From: CAYTPE01 sp964439885
GTDB taxonomy: Bacteria > Patescibacteriota > Patescibacteriia > Magasanikbacterales > GWA2-37-8
Reading direction: 5' to 3'
Length of the DNA stretch: 20,787 bases
Assembly (NCBI GenBank): GCA_964439885.1
Contig: CAYTPE010000012.1
Span: forward strand, 1 to 20,787
Below the pieces are notes generated by a model that searched no databases, had not been told where the DNA came from, and saw only the letters and a program-made list of their open reading frames with translations. Below, one piece after another: positions 13,993 to 20,787 of this stretch (the first letter of the stretch is position 1; each line of letters opens with the position of its first letter). The translations under genes and the position numbers were made by a program.

Positions 13993-14442
13993 ATGCAAGA
14001 AACCACCAACCAAACAGTACTCTCCGCCATTACCAATATTAAAGTTCCTGGCGTTGCCACGATGGCGTACTGGTCGATCGTAGAGACAAGCGACAGTATT
14101 TATTTTGTCCAATCGGGTTCCGCACTCGGGCTCGGTGTGGGTGGAAGCGGCCTACTGACAGCGATAAGTGTGGTGGGTGATATGGTGGCTTCGTATAAAG
14201 CTAAGCAAGTGGCAACGCAAGATTTGAATACTATTTTATCTGGGTCGGAGCGACATTTCGGGTTCTCTAAGGAAACGCTCACTTCTATCAAAACACAAAA
14301 AGGATGGTTTGGCGGAAAGATTTTCTTTCCAAATGGAAAGCAAAAATCATGGGCCGAATCGGGTACGATACGGTTGAAATTATCAGGAAAAAAATTCGCG
14401 TTGTTTAACGAAATGCTCCAAAGAAAATTGGTCAATCAATAA
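13993..14442 (+). CDS. Hypothetical protein with glycine-rich hydrophobic segment
   Basis: A 149-residue protein not recognised as a known family. Residues 43-67 (SALGLGVGGSGLLTAISVVGDMVAS) are Gly-rich and moderately hydrophobic. The C-terminal half (RHFGFSKETLTSIKTQKGWFGGKIFF and TIRLKLSGKKFALFNEML) has the strand-strand-helix order seen in small PH-like domains, which is a guess. It ends at a perfect bidirectional terminator shared with the convergent fibre gene. Confidence 0.7.
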   Translation: MQETTNQTVLSAITNIKVPGVATMAYWSIVETSDSIYFVQSGSALGLGVGGSGLLTAISVVGDMVASYKAKQVATQDLNTILSGSERHFGFSKETLTSIKTQKGWFGGKIFFPNGKQKSWAESGTIRLKLSGKKFALFNEMLQRKLVNQ

Positions 14443-14473
14443 GTAAAAGCACCCTTTGCGGGGTGCTTTTACT
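14442..14473. terminator. Bidirectional terminator, 13-bp perfect stem
   Basis: AGTAAAAGCACCC (14442-14454) pairs exactly with GGGTGCTTTTACT (14461-14473) around a 6-nt loop. The A and T runs lie within the stem ends, so it can serve both directions. The stop codons of both convergent genes touch or lie inside it. Confidence 0.88.
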
Positions 14474-17120
14474 GTGAGGTTGATTCGGACGGCGTATTAG
14501 CAGGAGCGGCGGGCTCCGCGTTTTGTGACACGGGCGGAGATTGTTCGATGGGAGCAGGAGGGGCAGACTGAACAGACGAAATGCTATTTTGGTTTTGATT
14601 GATAAGCTGCTTCAATCTGTACGCTTCATTTTCGTCGAAACATACAGTGCCAACACAGAGCGTCTTGGTGGTAATTTTGTCGGCAACGAACTCGGCTGCC
14701 TGAACGAACCCTTGGCTTATGGTAACGCCAATGTTTCTGAACGCGGAGAGAAATGATTCGAGCGAACCATTTAGTACCGAACTGTTAGATTCGTCCAGTC
14801 CGGAAGAACCCCACCAGCCTGTTTTGGCGAACATAAGAATTTTTGCCATCCCCTCACCACTATACCCTTCGAGTGCGATACCAACGGTCGGCCCAGATTT
14901 GGTGGCTTTCATCGCGACGCCATCAATATCCGAAGTGGTGAGATGGTCGCCGACGGCAATCGGCCCGTTTTTGGCGCTTACCAATACGGGCACCCGACCA
15001 GCCAATGCTACTTGACGATTGGCATCGTTTGCGAAGCCGCCCAAAGAAAAACCGGGATCAGTAGAGATAACTCCAAGCGCGGTAGAGTCATACGGCGAAT
15101 GACAGCGTTCAATAGTGGCGGCAACTTCACCAAGCGCCAAACATACCACGTCTCCTTTGGTCGGGCAACTATTGTTGTTTTGGCACGTGCTGCTTATAGG
15201 GTACAGCTCGGCTACGTCGAGTGTGGTTGTTCCGGTAATATAGCCTGATGCGCGAATATAGCCGTTCACACCGATACCTGCCCGGCTGCTTGAGGCGGCA
15301 TCCACAAATAATCGATAGCCAGCAGACGGCGCTGTAGTGGTGCCGATAAGTGTGGTACTTGCGACGGCGAGAGTACCTGGTACCACCATTGATCCAGTAT
15401 TTTCTACGTGAGTGTAGAGAGCACCCGTGGAGGTGGCATAGTCGGAGTCAATAATTTTTACTGACGTTACGGTGGCATCAAAGTTAAGATTACTTACAAC
15501 CGAGCCTGATTCCACATAGTTTTGACGGAGCACTACATCATCTACGAAATTTCCTGTAATACCTTTTGAGCCTAAGCCGCCTTCCCGCTGGTAATTATTT
15601 TCAATTGTTGCATGCCGTACTTTGTAAAGATATATACCCACACTTGCGTTGGCTGGGTTAACATTTTGATTGTTTCCTGTGATGACCACTTGTTTGGTAT
15701 AGACACTTAGACCTCCGATGTAAATGGTGTAATACCCCTGCCCCTCATCAAAGCGTGAATTGGAAATTATCGCGCGATTTCCGCCATAAATTGAGTCGGC
15801 GTTACCATTCGCAGGTGGTAAAGGGTTGGCAGTGAAAATAGACGAAAAGGGTTGGTCGCCGCTCATGGGAGCGTACTGTACATTGTCGATAAAATAGAAA
15901 TCCGCAAAGACGGTTTTATCAACAATGAAATTCGACCAATTTTCTGCTTTGACGACAGGACGTCCCGACCCACCATTCGAGGCGAAAATACAATTATCTA
16001 TTATAAGACTGTCGCCATAAATTACGGCGTTAGTCCCCATTAGGCCTCCCGGATTAGGATTTGGAAACTCAATATAAAAACCATTAAATTGAGAGTCGAT
16101 AATTTTCATTTCTGTTGCAGACGAGTAAATAACATTTTTTACTGGATTGGGCACAGTAAAATGTTCTACGGGATTGATAACGCCATAAAATCGCATTCCT
16201 TGAATGGTAAATGAAGTAGCATTGTAGATGCTGAGTGCGATGAAGGCGTTACCTGGCGTGGATGTTACGAGAACCTGTGCTCCAGAACCATTGATATACC
16301 AAGACCCATGCGGGCCCATACCATTAGGTGAAAAATCTTCAGTCACCGCGCTTTTCCAGGCATAGACTGCGTGTGTTCCGTTCGGTAGGTTCGGCGGAAC
16401 AATAAGTGTTCCGCCCCCAGCCGCGTACATAGCGTCGAGGGCTCGCTGGAAGGCGGGAGCATCATCAGTCACACCATCACCAACGGCGCCAAAATTAAGA
16501 ATGTTGAAGAATCCACAACCGGTACACGTATCAACAGTGATATGCGTGCCAGTAGCGTTCGTGAAGCTAAAGTTGGAGGTCGTTACTCCGCGGAAGTTAA
16601 AATTACCATTCGCATCGGAAATGGGAATATAAGTGGACGAGGAGGCTGTTGATGTTGCCGCCACTCCGTTTAGGTATGCGGCATTAAATGCAAAAGGCGC
16701 CGACGTAATTCGTTTGCGCGGAGAGAGCGTTTCGCCATTAATAGTAATTTCCAAGTATATTGACTGATTGTTTTGGAAAATAGACGGGTCAAGTATGTTC
16801 GTGCCAGCACCACCAAGATCCACCGAAAACAAGCCAGCCGTTGGGGTAACCGAAATAGCGCTCGGCGCCACCAATGTGCCGCCAGCAGTGTACAAGGCGC
16901 TACCATTCGTAGCTGCATCATACAGCACAAATTTCATCGACACCGCGCTCGATACCGAAACATTGTTGTTGGTAAGCTTGCCTTGGTATGTGAGGATAGT
17001 AGGGGGTGTGGCAGCCGCTGCTGGGGCAGTAAAAAATAAGACAAAAAAGCCAACAATACCCCACAGTAGAGAAATTGTGGCACGACGCATATATAAGCAC
17101 ATTTTCGTTCGAAAAGTCAT
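14469..17120 (-). CDS. Secreted fibre-like protein with pectate-lyase-type beta-helix
   Basis: An 883-residue exported protein. The signal peptide is at the N-terminus (MRRATISLLWGIVGFFVLFF, ending AAAA); the start may be ATG 17090 instead of 17120, which would give a cleaner signal. Residues 40-150 are an adhesin-like N-terminal domain (YQGKLTNNNV...SAPFAFNAAYLNGV). Residues 203-550 are a right-handed beta-helix of the pectate lyase superfamily (FGAVGDGVTDDAPAFQRALDA and GGGTLIVPP), with the weak NSRF/IENN repeats of such helices. Residues 600-770 follow with DVAELYP and GDVVCLALGEV, a block typical of tail-fibre and fibre-like proteins. Residues 785-845 are an amphipathic helix, followed by a Pro/Ser-rich tail. 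There is no obvious active site. It is probably a cell-surface fibre for host attachment or glycan contact, with a strong promoter upstream. Confidence 0.85.
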   Translation of the reverse strand: MTFRTKMCLYMRRATISLLWGIVGFFVLFFTAPAAAATPPTILTYQGKLTNNNVSVSSAVSMKFVLYDAATNGSALYTAGGTLVAPSAISVTPTAGLFSVDLGGAGTNILDPSIFQNNQSIYLEITINGETLSPRKRITSAPFAFNAAYLNGVAATSTASSSTYIPISDANGNFNFRGVTTSNFSFTNATGTHITVDTCTGCGFFNILNFGAVGDGVTDDAPAFQRALDAMYAAGGGTLIVPPNLPNGTHAVYAWKSAVTEDFSPNGMGPHGSWYINGSGAQVLVTSTPGNAFIALSIYNATSFTIQGMRFYGVINPVEHFTVPNPVKNVIYSSATEMKIIDSQFNGFYIEFPNPNPGGLMGTNAVIYGDSLIIDNCIFASNGGSGRPVVKAENWSNFIVDKTVFADFYFIDNVQYAPMSGDQPFSSIFTANPLPPANGNADSIYGGNRAIISNSRFDEGQGYYTIYIGGLSVYTKQVVITGNNQNVNPANASVGIYLYKVRHATIENNYQREGGLGSKGITGNFVDDVVLRQNYVESGSVVSNLNFDATVTSVKIIDSDYATSTGALYTHVENTGSMVVPGTLAVASTTLIGTTTAPSAGYRLFVDAASSSRAGIGVNGYIRASGYITGTTTLDVAELYPISSTCQNNNSCPTKGDVVCLALGEVAATIERCHSPYDSTALGVISTDPGFSLGGFANDANRQVALAGRVPVLVSAKNGPIAVGDHLTTSDIDGVAMKATKSGPTVGIALEGYSGEGMAKILMFAKTGWWGSSGLDESNSSVLNGSLESFLSAFRNIGVTISQGFVQAAEFVADKITTKTLCVGTVCFDENEAYRLKQLINQNQNSISSVQSAPPAPIEQSPPVSQNAEPAAPANTPSESTSQ

Positions 17121-17140
17121 AGAGTCGGTACGGTACCTTT

Positions 17141-17169
17141 ATTATATCACTATTCTTTTTTTGTCACAA
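17141..17169 (-). promoter_or_regulatory. Sigma-70 promoter of the fibre gene
   Basis: On the minus strand the -10 TATAAT (17146-17141) lies exactly 17 bases from a -35 TTGTGA (17169-17164). The leader would be about 15 bases to the ATG at 17120 or about 45 to the ATG at 17090. Confidence 0.7.
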
Positions 17170-17190
17170 CATTAATTACTTAAAAGCCTC

Positions 17191-20100
17191 TTATTTAGTG
17201 AGTTTAAACAATAAACGTCTCCACAACTGTATCGCAATCGAGCGATAGCGGATTGTAAGGCCAACAGCAAGGAGAAGGGCACCGCCAATGGTGGCAAAAG
17301 AATAAGCGTGTGGTAGCGGCATATGCACTGGCGCAGAGCCCTTCACAATATCATCGGATGGGCCTTTGTCTATTAAGTCGCTCGCCGAGCGCGGTAAAAG
17401 CTGTATGCCATTTTTGCTTGCTTCCAAAATGCCGAGTATTTCCATATTTTCTCCTTTTACGATGGTAGACTTTGCAATGTGTGAAGCGGGGCGCAGATAC
17501 ATTTGAATTTCGTTCGATCCGTTATCGAGATACACACTGTTTCCGCTTATTTCAGTTATTTCTCCAGAAACCACCGCCAGCGTTCCAAGCGGCAATTCTT
17601 CAGACTCATCAATGTCGATGGAGTTCGGTATGGGCGGGGCACCGTGTTGCAGCATTCGCACGTCCCACGCATTTTTTACATTAATACGAGGAATTCCATT
17701 GAGTGCCGACATTGTTCCCACAACGCGTACTACATCGCCGCGTTGGAGCGACGTGGATGCTGCCTTAGTAAAGTAGATTTGTATACCCCCTTCTGGTCCG
17801 CTTATATAAAAGTAACGATTTGAAAAGACTCCCGGCTCGGCCGAAATGATACCTTCCACCGATACGCGCGTTCCTTTAGGTAGTTCCCGCACCCCAGAAA
17901 GGTTGATAGCCCGTGCGGCTAGTACTGTTCGAGCAGATTTGGTGCGTTCTGTGGTAGGCGATGTGATTTTTTCACCCAGCACCATGGCGTTGGGGGCTCC
18001 TGGGCTCGGCAGTGCCCACTGCCATGCTGTACCAAAGCGGCTGTAACTTTTACCTTCGGTTGATTTGGGCATCGTGACGCTGTCTTCAATGGAATTGAAA
18101 GGAGATAAGAGTGTTACGGTTTCAGATTGGTTGTCGAGATTGAGGTGTGTCGCTACCTTATAAAAGGTAGCTGTTTCGCCGGGTGCAACGGTTGTGCCGT
18201 CGGGGATACTGTATGAATCAGTATGGTTTGTAATAAGCCACCCCGCAAGTGAGATAGTGCTCGTTCCACTATTCATGAGTTCAATAAATTCACCCTGTTC
18301 ACTTGACGCTGGATTAGTAAAGACCTCGTTAAGTATAATGCCTGGTGTTCGCGATTCATTCTCGAGTCCAACTGTAAGGTGGCGTGTGGCTGTGCTTTGC
18401 GTATTTTGTGTGCTTGAAGCAGTCAGCGTGACGGCGAATGTACCTGTTGCTGAGTAAGCGTGAGTAACGATCGCGCCAGTGCTGCTTGTACTATCACCAA
18501 AATTCCAGTCGAACACTAGCTTCCCACCCCGCGGATCCGCGCTACCTTCTGCGTTAAATATTAATTTTTGTCCCACCACAGCAATAGTCGGCATCAAAAC
18601 ATTCCACGCCACGGATACGCTCTCGTGTCTAGTTGTTTTGATTATGTTTGATGCTCCTAGTGAAATTTGCGCACTCCACTGCCATCGATTATTTTCATCC
18701 CGACTATAACTTTCACCAGAAACCGCGCTATCGTATGATACTTCGTCGGCAATTTCACCCTTCTCGTTAAATAGCCGCACTGTTTCCTCGTTCGCATTGT
18801 TCAGTGCAATCGCGGTGGTGTGCCTCGTAAATACCGCATAACCATTTGGCTCGATAATTTCCGACAATACAAACGACCGGCTTGTATCGGACAGTTTCCA
18901 GCGAGTCAGATCGATAGAATTTAAAGAGATGTTATGTAGTTCAATAAACTCATCGTCATTATTGCCGCTCGCTGGGTCGGGGTAAAGTTCGCTCAATACT
19001 ATCGGACTTGTCGATGTCGCATACACAAGTGTTGAGGCGGTATTGCTGGGTGCTGCACTGTAAAACCCTCCTGATCCGCCGCTTGATTTGCTCGCGGCTA
19101 GTGGCGTCACAATAGCATTAGCAGCTCCGGGCGTGGGGGCGGCAGTAACCGTCCAATCGGTATCAGAATTAGTGTCAGCACCGTCATAAGCTCGCGCCAC
19201 AGTCTGTCCGGCGCCCGGGATGAGTGATCCGCTATAGGCGACCGCATCGACAATTGTTCCGTTTGAGCCTTTAAGAATGACAGAATCACCATCGTTGTTG
19301 AGATGAGCGCTACTCAAAAAAATGGTGGCCCAATTATGCGAAGCCAGCGTGCCCGAGAGGGCCGCAATCGTACATCCCGACGCTCGATTGTCGCACAGTA
19401 TCGCGCCGCTGAGATCAATCGTTGTTGTGCCGCTGTTGTAGAGTTCTACCCACTCCGGCCCATCAATCGGATTTGACATCACTTCGTTAATTTTTAGCGC
19501 TAGCCAATCCATTAACGGCGTATCTGTCGGTGGCGTGGAAAATGCCACTGAGCACGTTCCAGTGCAGCCAGCACTATCGGTCGAAGTCGGCTCAGTAGAA
19601 GTAGCTACAGGAACAATGTCCGGTACATAGGCAGGCCTTCCCGCGCTCATACTGTTAAAGGGATTCGAAGTAGACGTTACAAAGTCGAGACTGCTGTTCT
19701 CGGTGTCGGTGCCATTACCAGTTGCATCATTGGGCAAACGAACAAGGCTTTTTCCGGGGGGAGGGTTCGTGGCTGACGGAAAGCCAAACGGTGATACGAT
19801 CGAGCCCCAGTCTACTCGATCCACGAGTGTGCCATTTGCATCAGAGAGGATCACCGCGTTGTCTGGAGCCAGATTAGTCGAATTATTCGAGTAGAGTGCG
19901 TCCGCAGTCACACCGTTGGTAGGCTGATAATCTTTATGTGCTACGAGGAAGTATCCGAACGGCCCAAGCGTTGCTGAGTTACCGAAGCTGGCTACCAGGT
20001 TGCTGAGCGTTCCACCAGCCGTTTGCTTTTTGAGACTCCACCCGACAATTGATTGTGAGCTTGAAGAGTAATTATAAAGCTCCACAAACTCATCCGTGGT

Positions 20101-20214
20101 AGACACACCGGCGATTTGAATTTGAGAAATAAGCACCTTAGCGCTGGCAAAAGTAGCAAATAAAAAACTGCCGCATATAATAAAAGGCAGTATAAATTTT
20201 CCCCTCCTTGGCAT
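17191..20214 (-). CDS. Multi-domain surface protein: four LTD domains, PKD, OB-folds, C-terminal anchor
   Basis: A 1007-residue exported protein. A signal peptide (residues 1-25, ending FASA) is followed by lamin-tail domains LTD1 (about 26-170), LTD2 (238-365) and LTD3 (405-525), a PKD domain (535-615; core FGDSTSSTGAIVTHAYSATG), and LTD4 (625-740). Each LTD carries the E-F/W-V/I-E-L-x-N core (DEFVELYN, PEWVELYN, DEFIELHN, GEFIELMN). Two OB-fold-like stretches follow (778-855 with RVSVEGIISAEPGVF and GDVVRVVGTMSALNGIPRINV; 875-945), then a hydrophobic helix (970-988) with a basic tail. In related bacterial proteins the LTD-plus-OB arrangement often carries a nuclease domain; none is seen here. 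Ser/Thr-rich linkers suggest a glycosylated stalk. It is probably a membrane-anchored surface adhesin or scaffold. It has its own promoter. Confidence 0.9.
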   Translation of the reverse strand: MPRRGKFILPFIICGSFLFATFASAKVLISQIQIAGVSTTDEFVELYNYSSSSQSIVGWSLKKQTAGGTLSNLVASFGNSATLGPFGYFLVAHKDYQPTNGVTADALYSNNSTNLAPDNAVILSDANGTLVDRVDWGSIVSPFGFPSATNPPPGKSLVRLPNDATGNGTDTENSSLDFVTSTSNPFNSMSAGRPAYVPDIVPVATSTEPTSTDSAGCTGTCSVAFSTPPTDTPLMDWLALKINEVMSNPIDGPEWVELYNSGTTTIDLSGAILCDNRASGCTIAALSGTLASHNWATIFLSSAHLNNDGDSVILKGSNGTIVDAVAYSGSLIPGAGQTVARAYDGADTNSDTDWTVTAAPTPGAANAIVTPLAASKSSGGSGGFYSAAPSNTASTLVYATSTSPIVLSELYPDPASGNNDDEFIELHNISLNSIDLTRWKLSDTSRSFVLSEIIEPNGYAVFTRHTTAIALNNANEETVRLFNEKGEIADEVSYDSAVSGESYSRDENNRWQWSAQISLGASNIIKTTRHESVSVAWNVLMPTIAVVGQKLIFNAEGSADPRGGKLVFDWNFGDSTSSTGAIVTHAYSATGTFAVTLTASSTQNTQSTATRHLTVGLENESRTPGIILNEVFTNPASSEQGEFIELMNSGTSTISLAGWLITNHTDSYSIPDGTTVAPGETATFYKVATHLNLDNQSETVTLLSPFNSIEDSVTMPKSTEGKSYSRFGTAWQWALPSPGAPNAMVLGEKITSPTTERTKSARTVLAARAINLSGVRELPKGTRVSVEGIISAEPGVFSNRYFYISGPEGGIQIYFTKAASTSLQRGDVVRVVGTMSALNGIPRINVKNAWDVRMLQHGAPPIPNSIDIDESEELPLGTLAVVSGEITEISGNSVYLDNGSNEIQMYLRPASHIAKSTIVKGENMEILGILEASKNGIQLLPRSASDLIDKGPSDDIVKGSAPVHMPLPHAYSFATIGGALLLAVGLTIRYRSIAIQLWRRLLFKLTK

Positions 20215-20242
20215 ATTTTTTTAGTTAAGTATAATCGGTGCA

Positions 20243-20272
20243 ATTATAACACACAGCTCGATAGTATGTTAA
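20243..20272 (-). promoter_or_regulatory. Promoter of the LTD surface protein
   Basis: On the minus strand -10 TATAAT (20248-20243) is 18 bases from -35 TTAACA (20272-20267). The leader would be about 22 bases; a second TATACT lies closer to the ATG. Confidence 0.6.
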
Positions 20273-20369
20273 GAAGTTAGTTGCACTGTGCGGCTGAAAT
20301 ACCAACCATTCCTTTATCAAAGAGACAACCGCTGTTTTAAAATCATCACCGTGTCGCTCTATGAATTAA

Positions 20370-20508
20370 ATTTGTATACATTAGTTTATACAAATTGTGG
20401 ATAAGTAGGTGGATAAAGGGGCTAAAGTGTGGATAATTTGTATATACTAGTGTGTATTTTTATTTAATTTTAGCCAAATTACATTTGTTTACATTAGTGT
20501 ATACAAAT
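20370..20508. repeat. Three copies of a 26-bp imperfect palindrome
   Basis: Copies at 20370-20395, 20436-20461 and 20483-20508 share the arms ATTTGTATA...TATACAAAT around a CATTAGT centre. Copies 1 and 3 are near-symmetric; copy 2 has a degenerate right arm. The first copy abuts DnaA box 1 and the second overlaps the last base of box 3. They could be iterons or operators of a dimeric regulator. Confidence 0.65.
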
Positions 20509-20570
20509 AAAAATGATAAATTTGTGCATTTTTTGGCTAAAAATAAATAAAAATTAGCTAAAATGGCTCA
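20370..20570. other. Candidate replication origin (DnaA boxes, AT-rich region, inverted repeats)
   Basis: Two perfect TGTGGATAA sites (20396-20404 and 20428-20436; reverse of the DnaA box TTATCCACA) and one with a single mismatch (GGTGGATAA, 20408-20416) lie in the same orientation within 41 bases. An AT-rich tract follows to about 20570, with an exact 11-bp inverted repeat TTTTAGCCAAA (20468-20478)/TTTGGCTAAAA (20532-20542). The region lies between divergent promoters (minus at 20243-20272, plus at 20574-20602), the usual setting of an origin. dnaA itself is not in the window. The alternative is a strong regulatory region for the rightward transcript. The gene-free sequence at 20273-20369 shows nothing recognisable. 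Confidence 0.55.
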
Positions 20571-20573
20571 TCC

Positions 20574-20602
20574 TTGACAAAAGTAAAAGTATATGGTATA
20601 CT
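20574..20602 (+). promoter_or_regulatory. Near-consensus sigma-70 promoter, rightward
   Basis: TTGACA (20574-20579), a perfect -35, is exactly 17 bases from TATACT (20597-20602). It is the best promoter in the window. Transcription should start near 20609. Confidence 0.85.
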
Positions 20603-20608
20603 TATTTA

Positions 20609-20787
20609 TGTAAGCTCATTAAAACTTACAGGTCCAGTACTACACCAACGGACAACAGGGGAAATTAAGGGCTCACGGTTGCTCTCAATAAAAAGAGAAA
20701 AGCAGCGGCGAGTCCGTACTCCTTGTTAGGTAACCCCATTATAAGATAGCTTCGGCGACTTCTGCCACGGCTGTCATCGGGGAAATA
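20609..20787 (+). ncRNA. Unidentified structured leader or small RNA (runs off the window)
   Basis: The transcript from the strong promoter has no usable start codon to the window end; the only ATG (20608) is followed directly by TAA. Two stem domains can be drawn. ACGGAC (20648-20653) pairs with GTCCGT (20712-20717). CCCC (20734-20737) pairs with GGGG (20779-20782) and encloses GATAGC/GCTGTC (20745-20750 and 20770-20775; one G-U pair) and GGC/GCC. It does not match tmRNA, RNase P, SRP RNA, T-box, TPP or cobalamin motifs as I know them. Confidence 0.4.

Noticed and set aside
20609..20787. tmRNA, RNase P RNA, SRP RNA or a common riboswitch at the right end
   Set aside because: None of their conserved cores is seen in the visible part. 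Only a partial RNA is available, so the identity remains open.

Overview
The window is most likely from an ultra-small Candidate Phyla Radiation (Patescibacteria) bacterium, probably of the Parcubacteria/Paceibacteria group. The basis is gene content and style, not a marker gene: secreted proteins built of repeated lamin-tail (LTD) domains, an unusual secreted fibre protein, many small lineage-specific hypothetical genes, short spacers, few Shine-Dalgarno sites and tRNA genes without an encoded CCA end. No rRNA, phage, insertion sequence or CRISPR array is visible.

Layout. 1-1988 (+): the 3' part of an EamA/DMT transporter fused in frame to a riboflavin-kinase-like domain, then a hypothetical gene. 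2033-3281: a GC-rich hypothetical gene on the minus strand with a strong Shine-Dalgarno site, followed by about 370 gene-free bases full of hairpins and palindromes. 3282-3593 (-): a YerC/TrpR-like regulator. 3701-6891 (-): a probable four-gene operon, read DUF2231 membrane protein, trhO, DedA, cyclopropane fatty acid synthase, with a recognisable promoter and terminator. 7038-7175 (+): a 45-codon ORF with a good ribosome binding site that converges on a bidirectional terminator. 7265-8754 (-): a TPR protein and a lipoprotein. 8857-9957 (+): a GT4 glycosyltransferase. 9974-12109 (-): a second lipoprotein, paralogous to the first, followed by a class II photolyase. 12204-12990 (-): a small zinc-ribbon-like protein and msrA. 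13125-13301 (+): two tandem serine tRNAs, followed by two small hypothetical genes. 14469-20214 (-): two very large exported proteins, a pectate-lyase-type beta-helix fibre and a four-LTD/PKD/OB-fold membrane-anchored protein.

The right end (20370-20579) is AT-rich and gene-free. It has two perfect DnaA boxes and one near-perfect one in the same orientation, three copies of a 26-bp imperfect palindrome, and an 11-bp inverted repeat. It sits between leftward-transcribed genes and a near-consensus rightward promoter, so I read it as a candidate replication origin. The rightward transcript has no usable start codon for at least about 175 nt and folds into at least two plausible stem domains: an unidentified leader or small RNA.

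Taken together, the genes describe a cell that modifies membrane lipid it probably obtains from outside (cfa, DedA), takes up and perhaps traps a flavin or its precursor (EamA-RFK), decorates its surface with fibres and lipoproteins, and repairs light and oxidative damage (photolyase, MsrA). The strongest candidates for something new are the transporter-riboflavin kinase fusion, the origin/iteron region with its structured RNA, and the paired lipoprotein family.
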